Assembly: GCF_030272615.1 (NCBI RefSeq) | Contig: NC_081409.1 | Span: 242,911,924 to 242,975,923, forward strand | DNA: 64,000 nucleotides | Reading direction: 5' to 3' | Source of the DNA: Cryptomeria japonica | Lineage: Eukaryota; Streptophyta; Pinopsida; Cupressales; Cupressaceae | Part shown: piece by piece, positions 33,487-44,830 of the stretch | Layout: each line of letters begins with the position of its first letter | How positions within the stretch are numbered: position 1 is the stretch's first letter | Notes under the pieces: model-generated | Told to the model about the DNA's origin: nothing | What the model saw: only the letters and a program-made list of their open reading frames with translations | Database searches by the model: none | Position numbers and translations under genes: made by a program

Positions 33487-36150
33487 GAACGCAGGTGCCA
33501 CATATCAGAGAGCTATGACAACGATATTCCATGACATGATGTATACATTCATGGAAGACTATGTGGATGACATCTTGGCCAAATCATACAATAGAGAAGA
33601 ACATATAGGGATACTAGAAAAGATCTTTGACCGGTTAGAACAATACAAGCTATGACTAAATCCTAAGAAATGTGCCTTTGGTGTCACTTCAGGAAAGCTA
33701 TTGGGATACATTGTTTCAGCTAGAGGTATCGAAGTAGATCCAGCTAAGGTCAAAGCAATCATGGAAATGGCATCTCCCAAGAATATCAGTCAACTAAGAT
33801 CACTCCAAGGAAGACTCCAGTCAATCAGAATATTTGTTGCTCAACTGGCAGATAAATGTCCATTTTAAGTGGGACCATCAGTGTGAGGACGCATTCAACA
33901 AGACCGAGGCCTATCTCATGCAACCACCCGTCCTAATGTCGCCAATTCCAGGAAAGGCGTTGTTACTCTATGTATCGACCACTAAAGTATCATTAGGAGT
34001 TATGCTCGCACAACGGGATAATGAAGGAAAAGAATGGGCCATCTACTACATTAGTAGAACAATAGTGGGATACGAAGTCAACTATTCCCCAATAGAAAAA
34101 GCATGCTTGGTGATAGTTTTTGCTTCTCAAAAATCAAGACACTATCTACTATCTCACTCCATCAAGTTGATAGCTAAAATCGATCCATTGAAGTATTTGC
34201 TCAGCAAGGCAACATTAACAGGACGATAAGCAAAATGGATCATGATCCTAAGTGAGTTTGATATCGAGTATGTAGATAGAAAATCTATCAAGGGACAAGT
34301 CATTGCAGACCAACTAGTCAAGGCACCGCTTCAAGATGACCGTCCTTGACACATTGAGTTTCCCGATGCTGATATCCTGACGGTCACAAAAAAAACATGG
34401 CAATTATACTTTGATGGTTCATATACACAGCATGGATCAGGAGCAGGTATTTTATTCATCACATCACAAGGGCATACAATTTTGAAAGCATACAAATTAA
34501 GCTTCCCATGCACCAACAACACATCAGAATATGAAACTTTGGTTACAGGTATCAAAATGGCTATAGAATGGAATATTACACAACTCCAAGTCTTTGGAGA
34601 CTCTCAGCTCGTCATTAATCAAATTAATGATGATTACCAAACAAAGGATGACAAATTAATGTCTTACAAAAAGATGGTAGATGATTTCAAGAAGTATTTT
34701 GTCGAAACAACTTTTGAGCAAATTCCAAGGAATGACAACAAAGCAGTAGATGCCATGGCAACACTTGCTTCTCTACTTCAGACACAGGAAAATCAAGAGT
34801 GTTATGAATTCCTGGTGGAAGAGTTGTTTTTCCCTACTCATAATTGTCCTGATTCCCAAACTATCTATCACCTTGTTGGGCATGATCACTCCCGCTATGG
34901 CCAAACTTACACATACCTGAAAGACAACACCCTACCTCCCGATTTATCAAAGAACCAAAAGAGAAACTTTATTTGCCAATTCTCTCATTTTACTCTTGTC
35001 GCAAATACCCTATTTAAATGAGGTCTAGACGGTACTCTTTTAACATATCTCGAACAAGAAGAATCTGAGAAGGCCTTACATGAAGTCCATAATGACATTT
35101 GTGGCACTCATTCAAGTGGTCTTACCCTTTCGAAAAAACTCATACACTTGGGCTATTATTGGCCAACTATGGAACGTTATTCTTTTCAGATAGCTAGAAC
35201 ATGCAAACAATGTCAGATCCATGGGAACTTGATTCATGCACTAGCACAAGAACTCCATGCTTTGGCAACATCTTGGCCTTTCTGCCAATGAGGTCTTAAT
35301 TTAGTAGGAAAGATAAATCCTTCTTCATCCAATGGTCACAAATTCATCCTTGTAGCTACAAAATATTTTTAAAAATGGATTGAGGCAGTACCTCTCACAA
35401 ATATCACAGGAAAACAAATTGTTGCATTTATCTGAACTACATCATCTATCGCTATGGAATACCCATGACCATTATCACTGATAATGGGTGAGCGTTCAAG
35501 AATCGGGATGTACAAGAACTATGTGAGAAATTCAAGATCCAACACAAATTTTCCACACCCTATTATCCACAAGGGAATGGGCAAGCAAAAGCATCAAACA
35601 AAACTATTCTGAAAATCCTCAAAAAGATAGTGAATGATGTTGGAAGAGATTGGCATATTCAATTGAACCCTACTTTATGGGCCTACCATACCAATATCCG
35701 CACACCAACAGGTGCCACACCTTTCTCTCTTGTCTATGGATCAGAAGAAATACTACCAATAGAGGTAGAGATACCTTCTCTACGAGTATCATTAAAAGGT
35801 CTTATCCCAGATGAAGAACATCGAGTATCTAGATTGCAAGAGTTAGAATTGATCCATGAACAAAGACAAAATGCCTTTGATCATTTAAAGGTATATCAAC
35901 AAAGAATGTGCCGAAGTTATAATCACGGGGTCAAACCACGAGTATTTCAAGTTGGGGAACTAGTACTAAAGGAAAATCCACGAAACTAGTCAGATCGAGT
36001 AAAGAAAGGAAAGTTTGAACCAAACTGGTTAGCTCCATTTGTGGTCACAACAATATTTGGGTGGGAGCATATCAGCTATCAACACAGGATGGGGATCAGC
36101 TCGAGGAACCCATCAATAGCATGCATCTGAATAAGTTTTATGCCTGAAAA
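33487..36150 (+). pseudogene. pol of element B from mid-RT to integrase, after a ~2.5-kb deletion
   Basis: The sequence jumps from gag tail to NAGATYQ RT sequence at 33490; in element A these points are about 2.7 kb apart, so protease, G-patch and the first RT half are missing. What remains: RT with YVDD near 33560, LNPKKCAFG; degenerate RNase H (33834-34330) with a small frame-shifting gap after LADKCPF; archaeal-type RNase H (YFDGSYTQHGSGAG, FGDSQLVINQ); integrase HHCC, core and tail. Integrase again has Asn at the first catalytic site (GLNLVGK, 35298-35300) and Lys in place of the Glu (GQAKASNKT, near 35588). About ten stops. Confidence 0.9.
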
Positions 36151-36159
36151 AGGGAAAAA

Positions 36160-36345
36160 TTCAAAAATAGTGAAAAGAAGAAAATCCAAAAACAGTGAAA
36201 AAGCGGAAAAAACCAAAAACAGTGAAAAAGCAGAAAAACCCAAAAACAGTGAAAAAGCAGAAAAACCCAAAAACAGTGAAAAAGCAGAAAAAAAAAAAAA
36301 AACTGTGGAAAAGCAGAAAATACAAAAACAGTGAAAAACAATAAA
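36160..36345 (+). repeat. 27-bp purine-rich tandem repeat after integrase of element B
   Basis: The unit CAAAAACAGTGAAAAAGCAGA recurs about six times at 24-27 bp. It starts at the end of the integrase frame. Nearly pure A/G/C on the plus strand, so the minus-strand Phe-rich frames are artefacts. Confidence 0.85.
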
Positions 36346-37985
36346 AAAAAATAAAATATGAGAAAAAGTGCAATAAAAACAGATGGAGAAAACCTAGCAA
36401 ATAGGCGCTATCTATCAGCTAGCTCTTCCATGTATTGGTTCATGCATCCTTCTGCTTGCTTTCTTTTCCATCAGCGTTGTTCATATCCATAATAAAGCCT
36501 TTGTACATACGCAGACATCCTAGGTGATTTCTCAACATGGTTTGGATAGTTGTATATATCATAATGAAGTTTGTTTCTAGACTGGGGGCAAAATCCTAAA
36601 CCTAGCTGGGGGCAAAAAGTTTTGATCATTTTGAGCTTAATCAAACAGGTAGAACAAAAGTTAGAAAACACTTGTCAAGCGAAAAAAAACTGAGACACAT
36701 CGAACGTTGAACATAAGATCACATTGTCAACCATTAACTATCACATATCAATCTAATTATGACAAACACATATCAATGGATGATATATCTTGACTCATAA
36801 TTTTAACACTTCGACAATAATGGTTCAACTATTTTATTTTGATTTTCTCTATCATAATTTCTGAGTAACTCCAGGATGTCTTTAACTAGAGGAACAAGGA
36901 AGGAACATGATATTTTTCTTGTCTACTTTCTATAAGTTAATCGTTAATATGTGCAAAGTTGTCTCAGGACATGATCATCGGAGTATCATGGAAGACATTT
37001 CGAACTTGCATATAGAAATGGTTAATACTGCCTGTTTTACGCAAGCAACACTCAGGTCATCTTGGTTCAATTATACCTCGATGCTTGTGCTAACTTGCAA
37101 TATCAAAACCCAAGAAAGTAGTGCTCAGGTCATCATGGTTCAATTATACCATTGATGTTTGCACTCACTTCCCGCATTTTAAAGGCTCAATGATGAAACA
37201 AAGCAATGACTCCATGATCGGTCCGATCGCCGCATCGCATTTCATTTTAAAGTAGATTTGCATTTCATTTTGCATGGGATCATAATGCTCATCTTTTCCA
37301 AGGCCAAAGACTAACATGGTGTTATCTCTCTTATTATGTGATTTAGTACATTGGACAATAACAAAAATAATCAATTCATTCATCTTGCATGATAAGTTAG
37401 TTCATCTCATGTAACCATTGCATACTAAGGCATCATTCATATAAAGCATCCAATCATTCATTCATTTAGTTAGATCATTGCATGACATTCATCTAATCTC
37501 AAATCATATAAAGTAACACCATTGCATTGCATCCATCTCATATTAACATGCATGAGAAAATTAGAAAAATATCATAAACATAGAAAGCATTCCATTGCAC
37601 ATACATCACATAGTACTTATAAGCATCGCCATACATATTCACATTTGCATAACATCATGTAAATACTGCATCATCATATATCCATCATCTAGAATCCATA
37701 AGCATATAGAAAATAAAGCGTACATCATGAAAGTAACTGCACAACATAATCATATATCAAATAGAATGCATCCATCATCTCATAGGTCATGTAGAGCGAA
37801 TAGGATCGATTGCATATCATATCATCAAAACAAGATCAATGTCCAAGGTACAATGATATCACAAAATATATGAGATACATCACAAATATACATCACGGGA
37901 ATCATCAATATCTCATCACAAAAAGGTGTGTACATGAATAAATCAATATCTCATATCAGTGTGACCACTAGGACGCGGAGCAGAA
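36346..37985 (+). other. 3' region of element B upstream of the antisense gene
   Basis: Non-coding. It contains a short direct repeat around CTCAGGTCATC (37051 and 37124) and a CAT/ATC-rich stretch at 37390-37900. No domain recognised. Confidence 0.5.
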
Positions 37986-37989
37986 CTCT

Positions 37990-39800
37990 GTCTTCATGTG
38001 GCAGGTATAGTAACACCAGTTGGTACCCCTGTACTTGGGTCCCCACTTGGGGGATCTCTCTGAAGTGGCCCTGTCACTCCTTGACTCTCAGTCTGGCTCT
38101 GTCCCGATCTCCTGGTGCATCATCTTCAGGGAAGTCTTCCCTGAAATAGACTCCCCTAACAACTCTACCTGTGCCTTAGCCTGCCGACACCTATCCCTAG
38201 CTGCATCTCTCTTGACTATGAGAAAAGCCATCTGAACCTCTGGTTGAGCCATCTGAGAGTCCCTCTCTGCTAGTCGACTCTCTAGCTATTGAACTTGAGC
38301 CTACAAGTCTGTAATCTGAGTCTGTTGTTGATGAGACAACATCCTAATGAAGATCCATCGAGGTGCCTCTGCTTGTGACTGCTCAACCTGTGATACTATC
38401 ATAGGTACCTGCTCAACCTGGGGAATCTCCTGCTCTGGGACCCGATGCACCTGATCTCCTGGACCTGATCTCCTCCGTCTGACCACTCGGACCATCCAAT
38501 CTGTAGATACATCTCTAGCAGATCTAGAACTGCTAACTCCTGGTGGGCATGCCGCTGCCACAGCCATTGCTCGACCATCTCCCCCATTCCCCCCATCATC
38601 ATCTCCTCCATCTTCATCTCTAGCACCATGATCTCCTGCATCTCCTCCATATCCATCTCCATCTCTACCATCATCTTCACCTCCACCTCCTCCTCCCCCA
38701 CCATCCCTTTGTTGTCTAGGAGATCTACATCGTAGCCTCTCATCATCCTCATCTAAAAATGGCTCTGGCTCATCCGGACGTGTCAACCTCGAAAACCTAT
38801 GTACAATACAATGCACGACGTACTCATTTGTCATCCCTCTATCCATCACACCTGGAAGATAATCCCAATCCAGTGGCCCCAATGATCGATACTTTGCACA
38901 TGCCTGATCATATGAAATAGAAGGCCCCCAAGTAGCCACATCCAGTCTCTTGCGAGCATAACAAGTTGTACCCTACGGTATCCCATGTATCCTGCCATAC
39001 TGTCTCAACACCCTCGTACAAAGGAATCGCTCGATGACATAGGGTGTCGATCCAATCAAATATCACGTCATGAATACATACGGCATCTCCATTGCATCCT
39101 CGGGCCAAATCTCACAATCCCTGTATGGTCTCCATATCACAGTATCCAGATCATCCAAGGTCTGTAGACAATACTCCATTTTGCCCAGCTTTCGCTGGAC
39201 AATGATACTTGGATACCCGTCAGCATAAGGTCTGCCTACAGGTCTATCTCTGTCAGCCAATGGTCGTGTGATAGGTAGGTGCTCCCAGGCCCATATCTGA
39301 AGCACAGTCACCCCTACTGATAATGTAGATGATCTCTGGTACACAACTCGGTGCAGGTCATGATACAAGTGCGTCAGCATGCATGACCCCCATGCAAATC
39401 GGTTCCCCTGTGTCACCATCTACTCAAGAAGACGACCCCATCCAACAGATAATTCCTTTGACCTGTGATCAAGACAAAGGAAACCTCCAATGAAACCGGC
39501 GATAACAATGGGTAATGTGGCATAACCTAGCTCTAACATCTCCTACCACACAATATCATATCCGCCTATCTCATCATCCTCGAACACTCGACAAAGTGCA
39601 TCTGTCCCACCCCGCTTGCTGAGATCGTAATACACTAGCTCGCCCATCACAGGGATGCGCAATATCTGGTAGACATCCTTAGATGTCACTATCATCTCGC
39701 CCGTCGGCAAATGAAAAGTATTGTGCTTGCTATGCCAACGCTCTGCTAAGGATGCCAATAATCCCCAGTTTATCAAGGGTCGGGGCATGTCAAGAAGGGA
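37990..39800 (-). pseudogene. antisense plant-mobile-domain (PMD) gene inside element B
   Basis: Minus-strand gene opposite to gag-pol. ATG at 39788. The PMD signature is clear: LLASLAERWHSKHNTFHLPT, GEMIVTSKDVYQILRIPV (39780-39640), then GNRFAWGSCMLTHLYHDLH and LQIWAWEHLPITRP (39415-39260), and WGPSISYDQACAKYRSLGPL near 38930. A Gly/Asp-rich acidic linker (38700-38560), a basic Arg patch and a coiled-coil-like tail (LESRLAERDSQM, 38270-38180) follow. Five to six stops; the early ones are TAG or TGA, one transition from Gln or Arg. PMD is known in the host proteins MAIN/MAIL1 and in plant transposons. Base composition is markedly more GC-rich than its flanks. Likely about 600 residues when intact. 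Confidence 0.82.
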
Positions 39801-41335
39801 AGATAAACCACACCTGCTAATGTGGTCTCGCTACGCCTGGCTAAGGCGGGATATCAGCATCCATGTCTTCGGGAAGCGTTCCCGAAACTAGAGAACACTA
39901 AAGTGCTCCTGCAATCAAATCATTTCATCATATCAGTTTATTGATTTATCTATCTATCAAATCAATCTATCTATCGGTTTATCTTGCTCAATTGAGATTT
40001 TTATCAAATCTCGTTGGGCCCCTATCAATGATGCTCATCTATCATGAGGTCATTATCAATCTTATCTCATCTTACGTGTACATCGAGATAATCAGAACTG
40101 ATCATCAAATTTATCAATGAGGAGCGTCTAATTTTATCAATTAGATAGCTAATCAAATCTTACCCTATCAAAATCAAAATCAAAAATCAAATCAAATTGA
40201 CAGCGAATCCAACCTCTTTATCAAATCAATTCATCAAAAATCGGCAAATCAAATCATTTTCATCAAAAATAGGCAAATCAAATCATGTTTTCAAAATCAC
40301 CCAAATCGAAAAAACGCAAAAATTATCAATAATCGAAAAATCATCAAATCATCAACAAATCGAAAACTCATCGACAAATCGCAAAATCTCGAACAAATCA
40401 GCAAATCGCCAAATAAATAAATAAATAAAAAATCGAAAAAATTGAAAAATCAACAAAAAACAAAAAAAAATCAAAAAAAATCACAAAACCGAAAAATAAA
40501 TAATAATAATAATAATAATAAATTCGGGATGCATGATGAAAAATTTCAAAAAATCCTACGAACCCATTTTGTAAATCGAAAAACCCATCTCAAAAATGTA
40601 ATTTTTTTCCCAACCCATCTAGCGAAAACACTAAAAAATGATTTTTTATGCAAACAGCTAAATTTTTCAAAAATTAACAAAGCTGGGTTTTCTCGAAGTA
40701 CGTATCGGTGGACCGTATGCTGGAGGACGCTCGTATCACCAAACTCACTTGCACCTATGCTGGTGGTACAAGATCGTCATTCCTTCCTCTAGAGCAAATT
40801 TTCTCAAACAACTGAAGTGCACAAATGAAGAGTGGTAAAATGAATTCACCTTTTTAAACTCACAATGAGGCATTTAAGTGGGATTTTTATTCCACTGATT
40901 TTTAATCATCTAATCAACTAATCAACCTGGCAGGACAACGTTTTTAACTTTCGTATCGGGAAATGAATCGGATCGACTCTGAAAATCTCTAAAAATTGGA
41001 AGATCATTAAAAATCTAAACATCGTAAAAATTTCAAAAATAAAATAAAAAACGCGAAAAACTCAAAAACATTCAAAAATTATCTGATTCATCTCCCGAGG
41101 GGGCATCCTCGCATCAATATCTATCAGTCAGCGTCTAGGGCATCATATCGAGATTTATCATCTCAAAGATCGAAGCCGCATCATATCAAGATTTATCATC
41201 TCAAAATCAAATTAGTATCATATCGAAACCAAATCCGCATCAAATCAAGATCAAATATGCATCCTATCGAAATCAATATCAGCAACATCATCAATCGAGT
41301 TTTCTTTGAACCAACGCGTTGTCACACATTGCTTC
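39801..41335 (+). other. AT-rich 3' region of element B before the polypurine tract
   Basis: Low-complexity ATCAAATC / AAATCGAAAA sequence at 39920-40520, including an AATA run at 40500-40520, then unique sequence and a block with CTCCCGAGGGGG (41092-41103) that matches element A. No gene. Confidence 0.7.
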
Positions 41336-41349
41336 AAAGAGGGGCAAAA
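41336..41349 (+). promoter_or_regulatory. polypurine tract of element B
   Basis: AAAGAGGGGCAAAA directly before the 3' LTR, identical to that of element A. Confidence 0.85.
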
Positions 41350-42411
41350 TGTATACACCTAAAAATGGCCTGAAGATAGTTAATTAAATACGCAATTATT
41401 TGATTAATTCCCCTTCCCAATTAATTGAATTCACAAACAATTTAATTAATTTCTCTATTCATCTACTAGTAAATAAATCTACATGATTTATTTATATAGT
41501 TCATTTCATATCTCCCTTTGATTAATTAATTCTAAATTAATTAATATCCCTCCATATAAATCAATTCTTCTAATCCCTAATTAAGATTAACAAACTCAAG
41601 TTTGTTGAGATTAATTATCATTTTCCAATTATTTTAATTTCTGAATTCAAATGAGCACATGGCTCCTAACTTTTAACCACCTAACCTAACCATCCCCTAA
41701 CCTAACCCATTCCACCTAATCTTCGGTTTAACTAACCCTATCCTATCTTGAACATACTAACCTCCTTATCCTAACCTCCTATGGTGTGGATACTCTCCCC
41801 TTGAGACACATGGAACTTTTGCCACATGTATCCTCCCTTGGACACTTGCCCTCTCATGAGAAAGGCTCCTTGACACTTGTCACCACAGAGATGACAAGTG
41901 TCCCTTCCTCCAACCTCTTCTCCAACTTCCTCAATCTTGGCCCTTGATATCTTCAAATCAGATCTGGACCGTTGATTCCTGCCACCTCAGCTTTGGCCTT
42001 GGAATTCCTATAAATATCCCTCATTTTGGAGCAATAAGGATCCCTTGCATCCATAGTTTTAGCATCATTACTATAAGCAATTTGCATTTCAATTATCTAG
42101 TAATTAGCTTTTGGATTAATCATAGCATGTTAATCTAGTTTTATAGATCATGCATTTCATATCATTTTCATAATCAATCATGATCAAATAGCTACTCAAC
42201 TCTTGAGTTGCCACTTTGGAGGTCATTGCTCCGCTAAGAGCCAACCAATGCAACACCTTCAAGGTCCTCAAGAATAGAGGAAAATGGGACATTTCAAGGA
42301 AGGCTTATGGTTTGTATTTTTAAGCTAGTTTTCAATTAAGCTTTTCATTTATTTTTTATTGTCTCATTATATGTGTATGCCTTTCTTATATACCACATTT
42401 TTAGCATCACA
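41350..42411 (+). repeat. 3' LTR of element B (1062 bp)
   Basis: TGTATACACC start and AGCATCACA end. It differs from the 5' LTR by scattered substitutions and a few indels, including a 16-17-bp insertion of CCATCCCCTAACCTAAC type near 41690. The U3 hairpin is kept at 41872-41902 and the TATA box at 42009-42016. Confidence 0.93.
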
Positions 42412-42479
42412 AAATCCATATGCAATTTGAATTAAATTGAGAAATTATTTTTAAAATCTTTAAATTTTTACATAAATCT

Positions 42480-44100
42480 ACCTTTATAACAGTAATAAAT
42501 ATTTTTTATTTTTCAAATATTTTTAAAAATTATTATAAATACTTTTTAAATTGAATTTAGAAAGTTATTTTAATTATGTGAAGTGGATGTACATAATTTA
42601 TTTGTGAAGAATATCCTTATACAATTTATTATTTAATATTTTTTTTAAATTCTAATTTTTGGAAGGATATTTTTATCCATATCATTCTTATCTTTTTAAA
42701 TATAACATAATTTTAAAAAATAAATTAAATATTTTAAATTATAAATTAAAATAAATAAATTTATAAAATCATTTATATATGATAAGGAGGCATCGATTTG
42801 GAAAGAAAAAAATGAAAAAATAAAAGTGAAAAATTGTATAAATGGAAGGAATTTATAAAACGAAATTTAAAATAATATTAAAATAGATATAATTAAAATT
42901 ATGAAATTTTTATCTATATATACACTATAGATGAATTTGAAGAAATATAATTAAGTGGATGAATAATAATCAAATAGAAATTATATAACTAAATAATATT
43001 GTTTTGAGTTTTTGAGTTTTACAGATTTTTTATTAAAAAATAATCATAACTTTATCAAATAATTTTTTTATCTTATCCCTATAAATAGTTAAATAATTTT
43101 AATTTTATTTTAATTAATGTAAGAAAGTCTCTTTAAAAAATTTAATTTTTTTATGCAGATCTAAATTTACAGGTAGAAATAAATATTTTTTTGTTTTTGA
43201 AATATATTTTTTTAAATATCATAAATATTTTTTAAATATGAATTTAGAAATTTACAACATCTACACAACAACATAAAGTGGATATACATAAAATATATTT
43301 TTGGGAAGCAAATCCTTAGATAGTTTATTATTTACCATTGAAAGAAAATTCTATTTATTTGGAAGTATACCTTAAACTTATTATTAGTATGGTTTCTTAG
43401 TATATTGATAAAATATTTGAAATTAAAAATTAAAAAAATTAATTATAAATAAATTGATGACTAAAATTATTTATATATAAATAACAGACAAACATCAATT
43501 TAAACCGCATGGAGTTTTTATCTATGGAGGTTTTTCAATTCATTTGGTGAGTCTAATACACCTCTTAATGTAATCATTAACTAGCATACCTATATTTTAT
43601 AGATAAAATTCATGTAGAGGACGTCGAGAGATCAATTTTTTTTAAAATTAAAAAAATAGCATTCATAAATATAAATAAATGACAAGATTTACTATTAAAA
43701 ACAATGAAAAAAGATATAAGCACTATATTGCATTGATCAATTAATGAGACATTGAAGCCTTATTTACAACATAGATATACATGCAAGAAATTGAATGTAA
43801 TAAAACCTAACACTTAGCAATATAATCTAATAAAACATTGCTTTCAAAAGAATAATTAATCAATCTCAATCCATTAATCGCTATGCTCTATGTATTATGT
43901 AGTTGATTCTAATAATTAATCAACCTTAATTCTTGATTCAATCATATCAAATACAAAACTAATTATTTTATCATTTCATTTATAACATGGTTGTATTTTT
44001 TATTTAATATTACTTAATTGAATCTAATAGTGACTCAAAAAAATCATCCAGCATAGTAGTAGATTTTGGAAATTCAAATACTCTAAACCATAGACTAGAT
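42480..44100. repeat. AT-rich dispersed repeat, two tandem copies
   Basis: Blocks such as AATAAATATTTTTT, ATAAATA-TTTTTAAAT and GAATTTAGAAA recur at about 42490-42560 and 43170-43240, giving a ~690-bp step. The same family is seen at 24560-24800 and 63030-63640. No coding potential or clear termini. Confidence 0.6.
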
Positions 44101-44830
44101 AAACTTGATGATGATGGCTTTAAGATTTAGCGTTATAGTTCAATTTAATGTTCAATTAGGTTTAAGGTTAGTGTGTAATTTGTGTTAAGTTTTTATAAGT
44201 GTAAAAGTGCAATTTAGGTTTGGGTTTAGATTTAGTCTTCAATTTAGTTTAGTTTTAGGGTTCGACTTTGTTTGGTGTTAGGGTTAAAGCTTAATTTGGT
44301 TTTAGATTTATGATGATTAGATTATATTAGTTTTAAAATATGTAATTAGGACATATTAGTTAGAAATGAGATCACTTGATAAGACACTAAATAGGGTTGT
44401 CATTTAGTTAAAAAAACATTAAAATAGGGTTAGTGTAAGGCTCAATTCAAGGTTTAGGGTTAAGGTTCAATTTGGTCGAGTGTTAAAGTTAGGGTTCAAT
44501 ATGGTTTAGGGTTCAATTTGGTTCAATGTTTAATTTGGTTTCCAAGGTGAGTATTTCTATATCTTCAATAGGTTTCTCCATGACCTAAAGATTTGGGTTT
44601 AATTTGATTTAGGGTTTGCTCTCAATTTGGTATAGCTTAAGTTTGAATTTGATTTCGAATAGAATTTGGCTTAGGGTACCATTTGGTTTAGTTATAGGGT
44701 TCAATTTGGTATAGTGTTAAGAGTTAGGGTTCAATTTGTTATAGGATCAAGGTTCAAAGTGGTTTTGTGCTAGGGTTCAATTTGATTTGATTAGGATTAG
44801 GGTTAGGGTTGGGGTTAAATTTGATTTGTT

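Larger units (their letters stand above)
28125..42411 (+). mobile_element. Ty3/gypsy Tat-lineage LTR retrotransposon (element B), both LTRs present, 14.3 kb
   Basis: 5' LTR 28125-29165, primer site 29171, leader with 21-bp repeats, gag 31735-33480, pol from mid-RT to integrase 33487-36150, a long 3' region with an antisense plant-mobile-domain gene 37990-39800, polypurine tract 41336 and 3' LTR 41350-42411. The 5-bp target duplication is GAATC (28120-28124) and AAATC (42412-42416). About 2.5 kb including protease and the front half of RT is deleted, so the element is non-autonomous. Its coding sequence is related to element A but clearly diverged. The two LTRs differ at roughly ten sites in the first ~300 aligned bases by eye. 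Confidence 0.92.
24820..42480 (-). mobile_element. LINE3: 5'-truncated minus-strand LINE, split by element B and retroposon copy 2
   Basis: Without its insertions LINE3 is only about 1.7 kb: a short 5' piece (42412-42480), RNase H (27650-28124), ORF3 (27413-27138 and 25507-25262) and a 3' region to about 24820. The RNase H reading frame continues across element B: codons for WIPPLEGWIK form when one target duplication is removed. The ORF3 frame likewise resumes across retroposon copy 2. AT-rich copies of the same dispersed repeat border both ends. 5' truncation is usual for LINEs. The two outer limits are approximate. Confidence 0.75.

Noticed and set aside
36079-36400. Phe-rich minus-strand ORFs
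   Set aside because: Complement of A-rich 27-bp repeats.
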